A stretch of 64,000 bases of DNA from Adineta vaga (lineage: Eukaryota; Rotifera), in assembly GCA_021613535.1 (NCBI GenBank), contig CP075497.1:6510001-6574000 (forward strand), read 5' to 3'. Positions 23,645-35,841 of this stretch are shown here, piece after piece. The notes beneath the pieces were generated by a model. That model worked only from the letters and a program-made list of their open reading frames with translations. It was not told the origin of the DNA and made no database searches. The translations under genes were made by a program, and so were the position numbers. Positions within the stretch are counted from its first letter, which is position 1. Every line of letters starts with the position of its first letter.

Positions 23645-24325
23645 TTATTCTAATCGTCGACATTTTACAATTGCATTATAATCATTTCGATATTTTTCAC
23701 GTAAATCATTTTGATCAATATATTCAACACTAAATTTCTTTTCCATCAATTTCTCATGAAATTCATTGACTAATTTTCTAATACCTTCATTTCGTATTTC
23801 ATAACAACATAGTAAACTAGTTGACATATTCGTTGAACATAAATTCAATATTGTTTTAATTAATTCATCTAATTCAATTGAATGATAAACACAATTTGCA
23901 ACAATAATAAAATCAATATTTTCAAGACTTTCATCATTCTTATCTAAATCATCACCCCAAAATAATGTCTTGGCTTGAGCTGTACCTGTTAGAACATTTT
24001 CATTCTTTTTTATATTATAATTTATCAATTCAACATATTCTTCTCGATCAGTTAATACAACATTTCCACCAAGAGCACCAATTTGTAAACCAACAATACC
24101 AGTTCCACTTCCAATTTCTACAACACGTTTATGACGAAATTCATTAAACATATGATCATAACAGTATTCAGCTAAACAAATCGCTGCTTCCCAACACCAA
24201 CTTCCAACTGAACCAACTTTTGTTTGATAAATTTCTAAGGATTCATTGTTTTCATTAAGTAAAGTTGTTAAAGGAAATAAATGACATTCAAATACATTTA
24301 AATAACAAATTTTGACTTTAGCCAT
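23645..24325 (-). CDS. VCPKMT: VCP-KMT (METTL21D)-like protein lysine methyltransferase
   Basis: Single-exon gene of 226 residues from the first ATG (24325). The frame stays open 27 codons further upstream without another ATG, so an upstream exon is possible. The seven-beta-strand methyltransferase fold shows clearly: SAM-binding motif I VVEIGSGTGIVGLQIGALGG, motif II VVLTDREE, then LTGTAQAKTLFWGDDL and LLCCYEIRN, which match the VCP-lysine methyltransferase branch of the PF10294 family. The N-terminal VGSVGSWCWEAAICLAEY is also typical. In this family the substrate-side motif is usually [AD]D-x-[IV]-Y-[YH]; here it reads ANCVYH, so the acidic residue is Asn. The human enzyme trimethylates one lysine of the AAA ATPase VCP. 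Subfamily assignment is by eye. Confidence 0.75.
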   Translation of the reverse strand: MAKVKICYLNVFECHLFPLTTLLNENNESLEIYQTKVGSVGSWCWEAAICLAEYCYDHMFNEFRHKRVVEIGSGTGIVGLQIGALGGNVVLTDREEYVELINYNIKKNENVLTGTAQAKTLFWGDDLDKNDESLENIDFIIVANCVYHSIELDELIKTILNLCSTNMSTSLLCCYEIRNEGIRKLVNEFHEKLMEKKFSVEYIDQNDLREKYRNDYNAIVKCRRLE

Positions 24326-24762
24326 GCTTATTTGTCCTTGATAATAAGATGGAAGAACAACAATCTCGGAAGGATATAGATCCGTTTCCTTTTTCCTATT
24401 CTCCAATCATATGCTTATCGTAAGAAACAAGATGACATAATCTTCCATTTTCCGATGAGAATGACGTAATTACATCGAACTTTCTTTGCGGTTAATCATG
24501 AGAATAAATTTCTATTTGAATCAATGAACAAATATCTTATTATCTAATCTTAAAAAGAAAAAAAGATTTTTTAGTTCTTCTTCAGATTTTATTATTTATT
24601 TAATAAAAAAAAAAGAATTAAATAGTAAAAAATGAATCTTTGATTAATGAATATGTGATTATCATAATCACGGAATAAAGTGCATTTTTTTTTAAATTAC
24701 AAGACAAAGGAAAAGAAATAGATGTTTATGCTATAAAAATCAAATTTCATTTGAGCATTATC
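24326..24762. other. Spacer between methyltransferase and proline-rich gene
   Basis: About 430 nt, A/T-rich. The right part probably holds the 3' UTR of the proline-rich gene. A possible 5' exon of the methyltransferase could lie at 24410-24480, but I could not build one with confidence. Confidence 0.35.
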
Positions 24763-26533
24763 TTAATACGGAATCGAGTCTGTCGTCAAGCCATATTGAG
24801 CTAATTGAGTCGATAAATCTTCTCCCATATCTATGAGATAAAAAGGCATGAGAAACAAAAAAGAAGATCAGAAAAAAGAATCTGTCATTACTTTCTTGAA
24901 CAGATGAATGATCATTCAAATCATCAAACGTCACAGATAATCCAGAACCTTGTACAAGATTTTCATAGGTTGGAGCATATGGATCAGTAGTTTCTGAATC
25001 ACTAAAAAGCATTTTTTCTCCTGTATAACTTCCTGTTACACTAGCACGAGGAGATCGTTGTTCGAAAACAGTTGGAGAATAGGGACTGTCATAGGAAAAT
25101 TTTCGTTCAGATAAAGTTGAGGTGGATTTATCAGATATTGTTTGATCAGATAAACGTGGAATAGACTAAGAAAAACGAAATTTCAGATGAATGAGAAATA
25201 GATTTCATAACTTACAAGATCTTCGATGATACCAAGTTGTTTTATTTGTGCTAATAATTCATCTGTATCAAGTAGAGTATTTCCATAACGTGCAGAATAA
25301 TTTTCGGGATTTTCTGAAGAAATACCAAGTCGTTCAACTTGTCGAATGACTCGTGCTTCAACTTTTTCATATCTGAATTGTTAAACAAAAGAAAAATGAG
25401 AGTAAACTCAATGAGAAAAGAATAGAATTTAATTTATACTCGATAATGATATTCTTTGGAGCTGGATAGGGTTTCACTTCTTCCGCTCGTTGAACAACAA
25501 CTTTACGTTTTTGCATACTAGCTTCATAAGGTATCCAACGTTCAATGATGACATCACGTGGTTTAGCTGGTAAGGGTGGTAGTTTTTCGATAACAACGGA
25601 ACGAGGTGGTGGTGGAATAGGTGGAAGAGTTTTTGTCAGAACTTGAGCTAATTCAATATGAAAAAAGGAAAAAGATGAGTCTTTTTTTCTGTTTTGAAAA
25701 ATGAAATCATTTGATTTACCTGTCATGGTGATTGGAATTGGTGGAGGCTTTTCTCGGAGGATAATAGGAGGTGGAGAGAGTGGAGGTGGAGGACGTTGAC
25801 GAATAACCTATTTGAAGAAAAAAAAAACAATAGAAAATTTGATTAGAATACAAATGGATTTTTGAATTACTAGTGGAGGTGGAGGTGGTGGTTGTGGTGG
25901 ACGAATTTCACGAATAATTAAGGGTCCTTGAGGAACGGATGGTGGTTTTAGAAATTTAATCATAATATTCTGTTTATATACTAAAGGAGCAACCATTTGT
26001 GGTTTACGTATTGTTTCAGGATGAGGATCAAAATAGAGTTGTTTTGTTCGAATAAGTGTTTCATAATCCATTGATGCACTAATTTCTTCAGGAGATGCTC
26101 GATCAAAATCATAATTAAAATCACTCTGTCCATATTCTTGCTTTTGTTCTTGTTGTTGAGTACTGTAACTAGTCGTAGTAACATCATTTATCGAATCGGT
26201 TTGTGATATAGTTTGATACGGATGATCATCAGCTGTCGTTGCACTTGTTAAATGTGGCCAATTATGAATAATTGTATCATCCGTATTTGAAATTGTTGAT
26301 GTTTGTAAATCAGTCGGGTGTGAATAAGTATCATCCAGATTTGGTACTTTAACTTGATCATTCGACGAAACAGATATGGATGATGATCGATATGGTGAAG
26401 AGAATTCTTGATTTTGATGTGCCATAGATGGTTCACTAGTAAATGTTTTTGGATCATCTTCATCGGGAAGTGACATAAGACTTCCCTGTCGATATGAATA
26501 TGAATTAGCATTATATGAAGAAATTGAGTCCAT
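24763..26533 (-). CDS. Proline-rich repeat protein with hydrophobic-charged motif, unknown family
   Basis: Six exons, phase-consistent: 26533-25871, 25807-25720, 25647-25440, 25372-25216, 25165-24892 and 24830-24763, about 485 residues. Residues 1-150 are Ser/Thr/Asp/Gln-rich and probably disordered. Residues about 195-350 repeat a unit in which a run of Pro is followed by two or three branched hydrophobics and charged residues: PLIIREIRPP, LVIRQRPPP, PIILREKPPP, SVVIEKLPP, DVIIERWIPYE, KVVVQRAEE and NIIIEYEKVE. A helical segment follows (ARVIRQVERLGI, then DTDELLAQIKQLGIIEDL), echoed near the C-terminus by EDLSTQLAQYGL. The pattern loosely recalls charged-hydrophobic repeats of membrane-skeleton proteins such as articulins and alveolins, which is only a resemblance. 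No signal peptide or membrane segment is seen. Confidence 0.65.
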
Positions 26534-29333
26534 TATTTCCTATTTCTTCGTAATGAACTTAATAGATTGATATTCTATTAAAGTGAAAAACTACAATATC
26601 AAACAAATAGTACAATTATTTAATTGATTGACTATTTGCGTTTTTTTTCTTCTTTTTTATGTACCACTCGAAATATGTACAAAAGAAGAAGTGTTAATAA
26701 TCAGTGAGCTGTAACGTTAGACTTGCATAACCTTGATTGTCATATTTGATATCGGAAGTTATTGATCTTTTTCCTAGACGAGGATTTTATTCGTTCCTTC
26801 TCGTTTTTTTCTTTATCAATTTCTTTCCTCACAAGTAAATATCACTATCAAACAAGTTACGATAAAATATATAATAACACATTTTTGTTGATAATTATTT
26901 ACATCATCGTCAATTATGTCTATACATTAGACATACGATTCAATTCATGCCTATCATAAGAAGGGCATGTTAGAGATGCTTGATACGAAGAGAAAAAAAA
27001 GAGCGAAGAAGAGTACTTGATTTTTATGCCTTGAGAATATGTTACAGAAATTAATAGATGTAAATAATTATAAGTACAAAAGATATCAAAATAAAACAAT
27101 GATCAGAATAAATATAGCTATCAAGTCATTTATATTAATTAGTTTTTGTATATAATTAGCAATCGAAACAAAACAAATAAGGTTTGTTATGATTGATAAA
27201 TAATTATCAGCAACAAATTTGTTTAATTATGAAAGAATTCATAAATGAATTATTATCATCTAATTCCATAACGATCTCTGTCCTCGATAATATTTCTGAA
27301 AGATAACGATCCATATTCATTAAGATTCTCTCCTTCTTCTTTATAAGATAGATAGAAAAAAAGAAGACGAAGGATTTAAAAATTATCCAAGAAGAAAAAA
27401 ATTGAACCAGAACAGAGATTAAATTTGCTTCCAATTCAGATGGATTATGAATAAGTGAAATATGAAGTGTCTTATTAGAAAAATTTACATGAGATGATTT
27501 TCTCTGAAAATTTATATTCATAATTTTAATCTCTCATGGTATTCAATGATTGATGATGACGAGAGAATATTCTCTGTCAGAAGAAGAAGAAGAAGAAAAA
27601 AAAGAAGAAATTAGTTTACTATCGAACAAGAAAATTTTATTATTCAATTAACCAAAATGCATCGAACAGTTCGATAGAATGATGGATTACATTATGAGCA
27701 TAACGGTCATTCATTTCATCTTCTTGTTCCATGTCCATCAGATGATGCTCTCATTTTGATCTCTCACGGGAAATCATTTCAATGATCAAAACTAGGAGAA
27801 AAGATATAATGTCTTCTTGGACAAGCATATCAGAAGTGACTAGTTACTCATCACTGAACTTCAAAAGAAGAAGAAGAAGAAAAAAAACTTAACCCAACAC
27901 AAAAAAAAAGATTACTAATGATAAGAGAACAGATGTCAGGCAATTAGATGCATTTCATTTCGATAAGTGTGTTTAACTTGCAGGATTTCTTTTGCATATC
28001 ACCTGCATTTTTAGTTGTATTAAAGAAACCATTTGAATGTTTTATTTTATTTGCTAAAAGTATTTATATAAACTCATTTAACCCTAGATCAATTCATCTG
28101 CTCAGCAATTCATCATTAAAATGGATGATGATGAGGGTGATGAGAAACATAATTATTCAAAACGACATCCAATGTCATTTGAATGTGATTATCTAAAGAT
28201 CTAATCTTTTTGTTGTTTTTTCATTGAATTGTAATGACGTTGATCTAGAATTGTGAAACTATTTTCTTTAATAAACTGTCTGATTCTTAAACAATAGTTT
28301 TTTTTCGAATTGACGATCGACCATACTTATGATAAGCATAAATGAATAGTGCCGCATGAGGATTAGATTGTAATCATCTACATATTTATCGAAAAAAAAA
28401 TGAAGCGAAAGAAACCAAAAAAATTCTATTTAATTCAAATAAGAAAAACGAGTCTCTCCCAATGTGACAGATGTCAATAACTCATTTATATTCGCAACAT
28501 GATCTTTTGTCCATCTGCGAGGACATTTCTTTCTCAATAATAGAATCTTCTTTCTCCATGGGTGTTCGTTGAATGTAGAGAGAGACAGAGAGAGAGAGAG
28601 GGAAAAAAATCAATTACGACGTGTTACTCCAACAATCCGGATGTGAACTCATTTCTTATCAACATCATCAAAGTCGTTAAGTGCTTTCCTTGACCACCGT
28701 CCAATTTCGAACCGACAACATGAGTTGAGAAAAAAAGAAGAATAAAAAAGAGTCATTCCGCACGCACAGAGGCAGTCAACTAGCCGAGTGTGAAATACGA
28801 GCTCATTCATATCCGGCGGCATTTGTCTACTAGACAAATCTAGTTGTTCGATGATTGTCTCGACAATAGAAAGAAAATCATGTCAATTTCGATGAGACTT
28901 GTACAAAAAGAAAGAAAAGAAAAGAAAAGAAAAAACAACATAGCCAAGCAAATATTACACGAGATACGTATACAAGACAACAATAAACAAAATGAGTTTG
29001 TGTGTATGAGGTCTTTGTTTTCTTCTATGTTGTACAACGAACACTGTTCAAGACGAATTGCACGAATGGTAATATAAGTAGAACGTTCGTGTCCGGATAC
29101 TCTCTAATATTCATACCAAAATTGATCTTAGAAAGCAAAACCTGAGTAAACAGGGCACGAAAAAAAGAACGAGACAATAAGAAACAACGAAGTAGAAAAA
29201 TACGAGAGACTAGAAAGGTGAAATAGAATGGCTATTTATGCATGTATATATATATAATTGTAAATAAAGAAAAAGAAAACGGAAAAAAACTTTGTTTGTT
29301 TGTTTGTTTGTTTGTTTTGTTTATTTTGTTGCT
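26534..29333. other. Gene-free region with simple repeats
   Basis: About 2.8 kb without a supportable gene. It contains GAA/AAG runs (27580-27600 and 27870-27885), a perfect 14-bp palindrome AGAGAATATTCTCT at 27562-27575, AAAAG repeats at about 28905-28935 and GA repeats near 28590. The open frames here are short and not connected by splice sites. Confidence 0.4.
29291..29322. repeat. (TTTG)n tetranucleotide repeat
   Basis: About seven TTTG units, the last imperfect, immediately downstream of the stop codon of the Ig-superfamily gene (minus strand), hence in its 3' UTR. Confidence 0.8.
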
Positions 29334-30637
29334 CTAATGGTTTTGGATCATAAATCGAAGAATTGTATATGACAAGATGATGAGAATAGATGTTGATAGA
29401 TTTTGTATAATTCTTCGTGATGAACTATCAAGTGAATTCGATCGTGCTTGATTTGCATTATTAACAATATTGATTTTACGGGAATCTTTTACTTCATTAT
29501 TATGTGTTAATTTTGCAATAAAACCGCCACTTAATAATTGTTGATAGTAATTGTCTAGTCCTTTAGGTTGTGGTGTTGTACTAACTGTTACACCCGGTGC
29601 TCGTGTTGTTGTTGTTAATGGTATAGTAATTAATTTATCACGTTCAAATGTTACAATACTTTTATATTTACCATGATGTTCATCAATTTCTTTGACAGTG
29701 ATACCTATATCTGTTGTAATTGGTTTTTCATCGGTTTGACGAAACCATGTTAAAGTAGGTTTAGGGTTGCCTGAATATTCACATTCAATGGTTGCTTTAT
29801 CTATTGTTGAATTAAGATATTGCTTTTCTTTACACGTTCCAAAACGTGGAGTAAATATAACATCAAGAACTTTGATTGCATGTTGTTCATGATTACCTAG
29901 AGAATAAGAAAAGAAAAAGGTATTTCATTCTTATTCTTTCTATCGGAATTTTTTCAGGAAAACAAACCTTCTGTAATAGTACAACGTAGGGTTGTGTTAT
30001 GCCAATCAGCAGTTGGTGTAACAGATGCTTCCCAGGAAAATTTCTGTGGATACGTATTACTAGTCGGAAGAATAGTTTTGGCTTCACCGACGACTTCATG
30101 ATGACCACGAAGAATTTTATGGCTAACATAAGGATAGAAATCTTCAGCTGTACATTTAATTGTTGTTTTAGCATGTTCTTGTATTGGCCAGCCAGGTCCA
30201 ATATCCCATTTCGGTTCGGATAATTTTACCACTGGAAAATCTTTTGCTTGTTTACCTAAAGTTTCTTCACAATCGGGACAATTACATTCATATCGAGCCG
30301 TATCTTCCTTTAGAATTTGTCGAATACGTAAATGATTTTTCTTAACGAATTCTAATCGATGTACTTTATTTTGTTTGAAAACATCTAAAGAATCTTCAGT
30401 GGGTTGAGTCAATAATGAACGTGAAATGGGTGTATGTTTGCCCGTTTTTAAATCGACATGCCATAATTGAGGTGATTCAGAGTGATCAGTTGGATTAATT
30501 AATTCACAAAGAATTTCAACTTGATTACCAATTGTATAATATTTTTCATCGGGAGTAAAGGTTAATTTTAATGAAGGTTTCGATGATTGAATAGAAGGAA
30601 TGAGAAGAGTTAAAAAGATAATCGATACAGAAAACAT
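29334..30637 (-). CDS. Immunoglobulin-superfamily surface protein, probably GPI-anchored
   Basis: Two exons (30637-29968 and 29896-29334), about 410 residues. The start gives a clean signal peptide (MFSVSIIFLTLLIPSIQS) and lies 13 nt after an ATCTTAG acceptor; an in-frame ATG upstream would read through it. Three Ig-like units can be traced. The first runs from VEILCEL to ARYECNC, with extra Cys in CNCPDC. The second, TIKCTAEDFYPY to TTLRCTI, resembles a C1/C2 set. The third includes ATIECEYSGNPKPTLTWFRQ, a C2/I-set signature, but no second Cys was seen before the Thr-rich linker. The C-terminus is a short hydrophobic stretch (TSILIILSYTILRFM) with almost no cytoplasmic tail, which suggests a GPI signal or a tail-less membrane anchor. 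Ligand and role are unknown. Confidence 0.75.
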
Positions 30638-33600
30638 TTTTATGTTTGATCTAAGATAAATAATGTTCATTTAGATTTTTTTAATTGATCCTACCATTTA
30701 CTTATGTAAAAAAACAACAGGGAATCCTCTTTGATAGAAAAGGGCATATGCGCATATATGTATGAATGTATTATACATATAGATGTATGGATATACGCAT
30801 ATATATATATATATGGCGGACAGTGATGCGAAGCATTTACGGATTAATTTACGGTCGGATAACTCGTCTGTAGAGCAAAAAAATGAATCTATCTATAGTT
30901 TTCGCCCCATCGAGTGTATCTAATCTGTGAATCTATGAAGAAGAGAAAAAAAAATCAGTTCTGAAATCTTGGCATTCTTCCAAAAAAACAAACTATAGAA
31001 TGTGCCATTGCATACCAATCGTTACGGTTATTATTTTTCTTGTCGTGATTATTTTAACTAATATTTCTTGATCGTTTGCCTCATTCCACAAATCAGCATT
31101 GTTTTTTTGCGTACTGCAGTTGTTGTTGTTGTTGGAAGCAATAAATAACTCGGATCGTACGAAGTTTTTTCTCTCTATATATTTTTTTCTCTCTATCGCA
31201 CTCTCTCTCTCTCTTTCTCCCTCTCTCCCTCTTGTTCTCCTTCCGACTTCCGCGTAAGTAGTTGAATAGCCAAATGATGGTGATGAGGGGAAAGAGAGAG
31301 AGAGCGCGCGCGCGCGCGAGGGAGAGAGTATGTTCGTATCTTTTTTTCTCTCACTCTCTTTTTTTTGTCTCTCTTCTCCTCCCTATTTCTCTCTCTCTCA
31401 CTGTCTTTATGCAATGAGCGCGCACGCACGCACGTCCTCGGTCAAGTGCTTATAGAAAAAGGACTATCCCAACTAGAAGAAAAAGAATATGAAGAAGAAA
31501 AAAAAAGGGAATATTTCACCATCAGTCAATCTACCGGAAGCATGAAGAAAATGGACACCTGCTTACATTTAGAAATTCAATTGAATTTCTAAGAAAAAAA
31601 ACTTCTCTCGTTCGTTTCTTCGTTCGTTGGTTCGTTCTTCCTTTCTTTCCTTCTGTTATATATATATAACTATACGATGCAATTCCAGTCGAATGATTCT
31701 GGAAAAACTATTAGTTGTTACTCGAGATATATAGTAAGAGTAAGAAGGAAAAACCTAAAGCGAATGGAGATGGTTCAACCAGCGCAAAAAGAAAGAAAAG
31801 AAAAGAAAAGAAAAGAAAGAAGAAAAAAACGATATAGCACAACATCGGTCGTCTCATTTTTTTTAATTTTTCTTTTTCTTGTTCTTCTCATTGTACAGCA
31901 CGCGTCTATATGTGCATACATATATATGAGTGTGTGTGCATTCGGCCGTTGTTTGAACAAAGAAGATCCCGTAGAGAGATCGAGTTATGAATGTTCGACA
32001 CAACTGTATAGATCTAAAAGAAAAAAAAATGGAAAGAGATGAATACAAATGAGCATGTGGATGAATAGCATATGTGCTTGTGTATATAAGCAAGACAGAT
32101 GGGTTCAAAAATTAGTCAATTGCAAATCCCTTTGGTCATCATTGAAATAACTTTCTTCTTCTTCTTTTCAGTCAATTGATGAGAAAAGATAGCAAACAAG
32201 ACACCTGCTTACTAATAAAAACTATGCGGTTTCTCTCTCTCTCTGTGTCTCTTTCTTTCATTTTTATTGACTTTCGCTTTTTTTCTGATTTCTGTCATTA
32301 TCGACTGTTTTTGTTGTCATCATTGTCGATGGCCAGATATTATTACTGTGTTAATAATTTCCTTCGTCGCCCATTCATTCTCGTTATTTCATTTAATCAA
32401 ATATATACAAAGACGATCGATCGCACCGGATGCAGGCGCCAGATTGGCATCCATACCGGGCAAAATCCTTAACAAAATATTGACAGGCAAAATGATGACA
32501 AAAAAAGCGTCAATCGATTTCATAATTATTTTCTAGTATACAGTCATGGCCATCTTGCGTGATATACAAGCATGGTAACAACGATAGAACATATGAAAAA
32601 CGATTAATCGAAGATATACACATACATACGTACAGCAGGCGTAATCTAACAACTTGTCCGTCGTTCTTCTAGGCACAATGTTCGTTAATCGTCAGATGTT
32701 GTCGTTTGTTGTTCAATATTTTGATGAGCTGTTTTTCTATGCATACATTCTTTTATGTCTACTAGTCCTCTCATTTTTCTCTTTCCGTTTTTTTTGTGCT
32801 CCTAATTATTACATGATACAAATGATAATAGATGCCAACTATAATGCTCAAATTCGAAAGGGGCAGTATCAGACAAATTAAGATTGAATTTCTCTTTCTT
32901 CTTCTTCTTCTTTTTTTCTTTTTTTTCTTGTTACAGACAAAATGCATTAATTCTCACGCATAGATGTAATGTATGACGCAATAATAGTAGAGTTCATCTA
33001 TGTAGAAATGATGGTAAAGGCAAAACTCTCATTTCTTCTTTTTTTTCTCTCTTTTTATTCTAATGAATAATTTAATCCAACGATGCGCAAGCTCTCTCTC
33101 TCTATCTCTGTGTCCTCTGTACTCTCCACATTTACTATGTAAATAGCAAAAACAAAGCAACGGAATACCCGCAAGGAACAAAGCCGAGATCTTTCTCCTC
33201 TTGCTTCTTTTCTAAACGTTAAGAGTGTGAGAACGACAACGGCGGAACTCGATGCCGTAGCATTATGATTATTCTCTCGAATATGCTGTCAAAGGAAGAA
33301 AAAAAGTTCTCTTGTTCGTTTGCTCCTAATAAAAAAAGAAAGACGAAGAAGAAGAAGAAAACGACAATGATGACGAAGTATCTAAAGAAAAACTAAGTCA
33401 ATGTTTGCCAACAATTAGTATGGAGACAACGCACAATCGTATGGATGATAGATGATGTTCATAAACAAATAGAAGAAAATTAATTCTAAAGTCAAAGTAA
33501 ATGTCATCTTTCGATCTAAGAAAAAAAAAGCTTATGTGAATATTGCATTCAAATTAACCTATTGTCACAAATAATTATAGTGGAAAATAGAGAAACGTAG

Positions 33601-35265
33601 ATGATGGTTATATAACGGGAAAAGAAGAAAAAAAAAAGAATAAGAGTTCTTATTCATTTTCTAATAAAATTCTTCATACTTTTTCTTTCTCAGTTCCTAG
33701 GTCATACGGCTCCACCCAGAGCAACAATAATGATGATTATTCATTTTTTTTCTCTTGCTTTTAAATAATAGTGAGTGTAGACCCTTTTCTGCTGAACATC
33801 ATTCATGACGTGTCACCGGTTTCTTTTCCTATCGTTCTCTATCATGGCAGTACATAGATGCATGTACGCACGCTCGAGAGAAAACACCATCTCTAGAGAA
33901 TAGGCCGTGTGTATGCAACATGCTGACTCTGTACAAAATCAATCGGAGAAGCAAAAATAACACTGTTTATTGAAGTGATAACTATGTTGATGGCCTACAT
34001 AATAAATTGAATCATAAAGACAACTTTGAAATGAATATCAATTGAGATATATATAGAGAGAGATCTATAATAACGAGAAAAGAAGAGTAATAGAAATTTA
34101 TGATATTAAAATAACATTTATTTAGATTAATATTCAATCATCTCCTGTCATCATTGATTGTGTCGTATTGAAAATATTTTTAGAAACGAATGATTGTCAT
34201 ATACTTGCCGGTCACTAGGATACATCGCATTTTGCGTACTGTAAACGAATTTTAGGCGTGTCTTTATGTGCGTAGTGTGTTAAATTTAATTGATGAGGAC
34301 GACGACGACGACAACGACAACGGAACTTTTCGTCATAGCACGTTCGGTGTATGGCATGCACGCTAGATGTCAAAATTAGACGTTGAATGAAGAGTAGAAC
34401 TTCCGTGTTTCTTTTTTTTTTCTTCGTCCTTTTTTTGCCTTTTCTTCATTATCAGACATACGGTTTTTTCGTATACGGACTAGTGAAAGCTCATCATTTC
34501 TTTGACATGAAGAATTTGATTAGAGAATAAGAAAAAAAGGAAGATTCAAGGCTAGTGTATCTTCTTTCCACTAGTAAGATAAACCATAGAAAAGCTGTGC
34601 TATAGGCAATTTGTAAGCACAAGGCAATTGTATTTAGTAAGAAAGAGAAAATGACGGTAAACAAAAAATTCTTTTTACGCTTAACACATCCAAGGATGTT
34701 CATCAATCGCGCACATAGAAAAATGGATAATTACATCCGGTTTTTTTTCTCATCTGCCGAGAAAAAAATGGAGTTAAAGAATAAATGTAAACTTACTCCG
34801 ATTCGACAAATCATTTTAACGAACATTAGCTATCAGCGAGACGATAATAGACATAACAAGAAAATCCACGATATTCAAAGTTCTTTTCTTTGTCAACAAT
34901 TTCGCAATTGGCCTTGAGCCAAAGTACGACTCCGTAGAACTCTTTTCTTCTTCTTCTTCTTATTCTTCTATCTGTCTCGCTTTCTCGATCGATTCTTGAT
35001 TCTCCCGAACTATACAATATGTATTTTGAATAATAAGTCAATATAAAATTACCATAAATAGAAAAAGAAGTCTATGACTAATTGATTTTGATTCAACAAT
35101 CATAAAGAAATTCATTCAGTGATGAATAAATATATTTGTAGAAAAAGAGAGAGAGAGAGAGAGAGATAGAAGGAGAAAAAGAAAGATATGATAAGATGCA
35201 CGAGTTCTAGCATCTATAATAAATTATCACAAGAAAAAAAAAGAACAGTGCGTGTCTATATATGA
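30638..35265. other. 4.6-kb gene-free region rich in simple sequence
   Basis: The longest gene-poor block apart from the inter-GATA region. It contains strong pyrimidine/purine tracts (31160-31410), a (GC)n run at 31304-31318, AAAAG repeats at about 31785-31820, TA runs near 30800 and 31660, and CT/GA repeats elsewhere. Open frames are low-complexity (Arg/Glu- or Ser/Leu/Phe-rich) and none links to another by splice sites in a protein-like way. I see no tRNA or other RNA gene. Regulatory DNA or unrecognised non-coding transcripts are possible. Confidence 0.4.
31304..31318. repeat. (GC)n run inside a purine tract
   Basis: An alternating GC run of about 15 nt flanked by GA repeats. Alternating GC is the classic Z-DNA-forming sequence and stands out in this A/T-rich window. 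Confidence 0.75.
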
Positions 35266-35841
35266 TTAGACCATCTTGTGTGTGTGTCGAATAATCATTA
35301 TTAAGAATGTATAACACAAAAGTTTTTCATAAAGACCTAATATGATCAGTGTAACATGTAAACCATAGTTGAGTTGGCGATCATTAATATTCATTGGAAT
35401 ATTTGAATTTTCATTCTTCATACGTAATGCAAGAGCAAAAATTGAAATGAAAATTAAAATTGTTGATGCTAATCCACTTGTAATATGCATACAAGCAGTG
35501 ACAAGAAAGAATCGATGATGACGAAAGATAATCGTAAAAAATGCAAAGAATCCAGAGAGAAATGTCAATGCACCTGTCCATATTCCATGAGCTGTTGAAG
35601 ATAGAACAAGTTGAAAGAAAATCATCAAAATACCAATGATCAATATCAATAAACCAAGAATTATTTCATTGATAGCAACGATTTTTGTCCAACATGTATT
35701 CCAATTCTTTTTTAAATGTCCATTGATTAATACTTTTCCTTTGTACAATGATCTATGAGGATAAGAACATGATGATAAATGATTAGTATCATCCGATGAT
35801 TCAGAAAGCCATATAGATGGTACAGTTGATTCGTTTAACAT
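35266..35841 (-). CDS. Four-TM membrane protein, MS4A/CD20-like topology
   Basis: Single exon of 191 residues from the ATG at 35841. A polar N-terminus of about 45 residues is followed by four hydrophobic segments: about 54-77 (IVAINEIILGLLILIIGILM), 88-106 (WTGALTFLSGFFAFFTIIF), 113-138 (VTACMHITSGLASTILIFIS) and 163-182 (HVTLIILGLYEKLLCYTFLI). Spacing, short loops and the Gly-rich second segment fit the MS4A (CD20-like) tetraspan group or a similar small four-TM family, but I see no diagnostic motif. It is divergent from the eIF4E-A gene. Confidence 0.65.
   Translation of the reverse strand: MLNESTVPSIWLSESSDDTNHLSSCSYPHRSLYKGKVLINGHLKKNWNTCWTKIVAINEIILGLLILIIGILMIFFQLVLSSTAHGIWTGALTFLSGFFAFFTIIFRHHRFFLVTACMHITSGLASTILIFISIFALALRMKNENSNIPMNINDRQLNYGLHVTLIILGLYEKLLCYTFLIMIIRHTHKMV

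Noticed and set aside
24326-24406. Upstream extension of the methyltransferase to 24406
   Set aside because: The extension begins at TTG with a stop codon just before it; the first ATG at 24325 still covers the conserved region.
27562-27575. 14-bp perfect palindrome AGAGAATATTCTCT as a heat-shock-type site
   Set aside because: A single GAA-TTC pair is not a full element, and A/T-rich palindromes of this size are common.
31365-32042. Plus-strand open frames in the purine-rich block
   Set aside because: Arg/Lys/Glu- and Ser/Leu-rich products of microsatellites, with no splice continuity.
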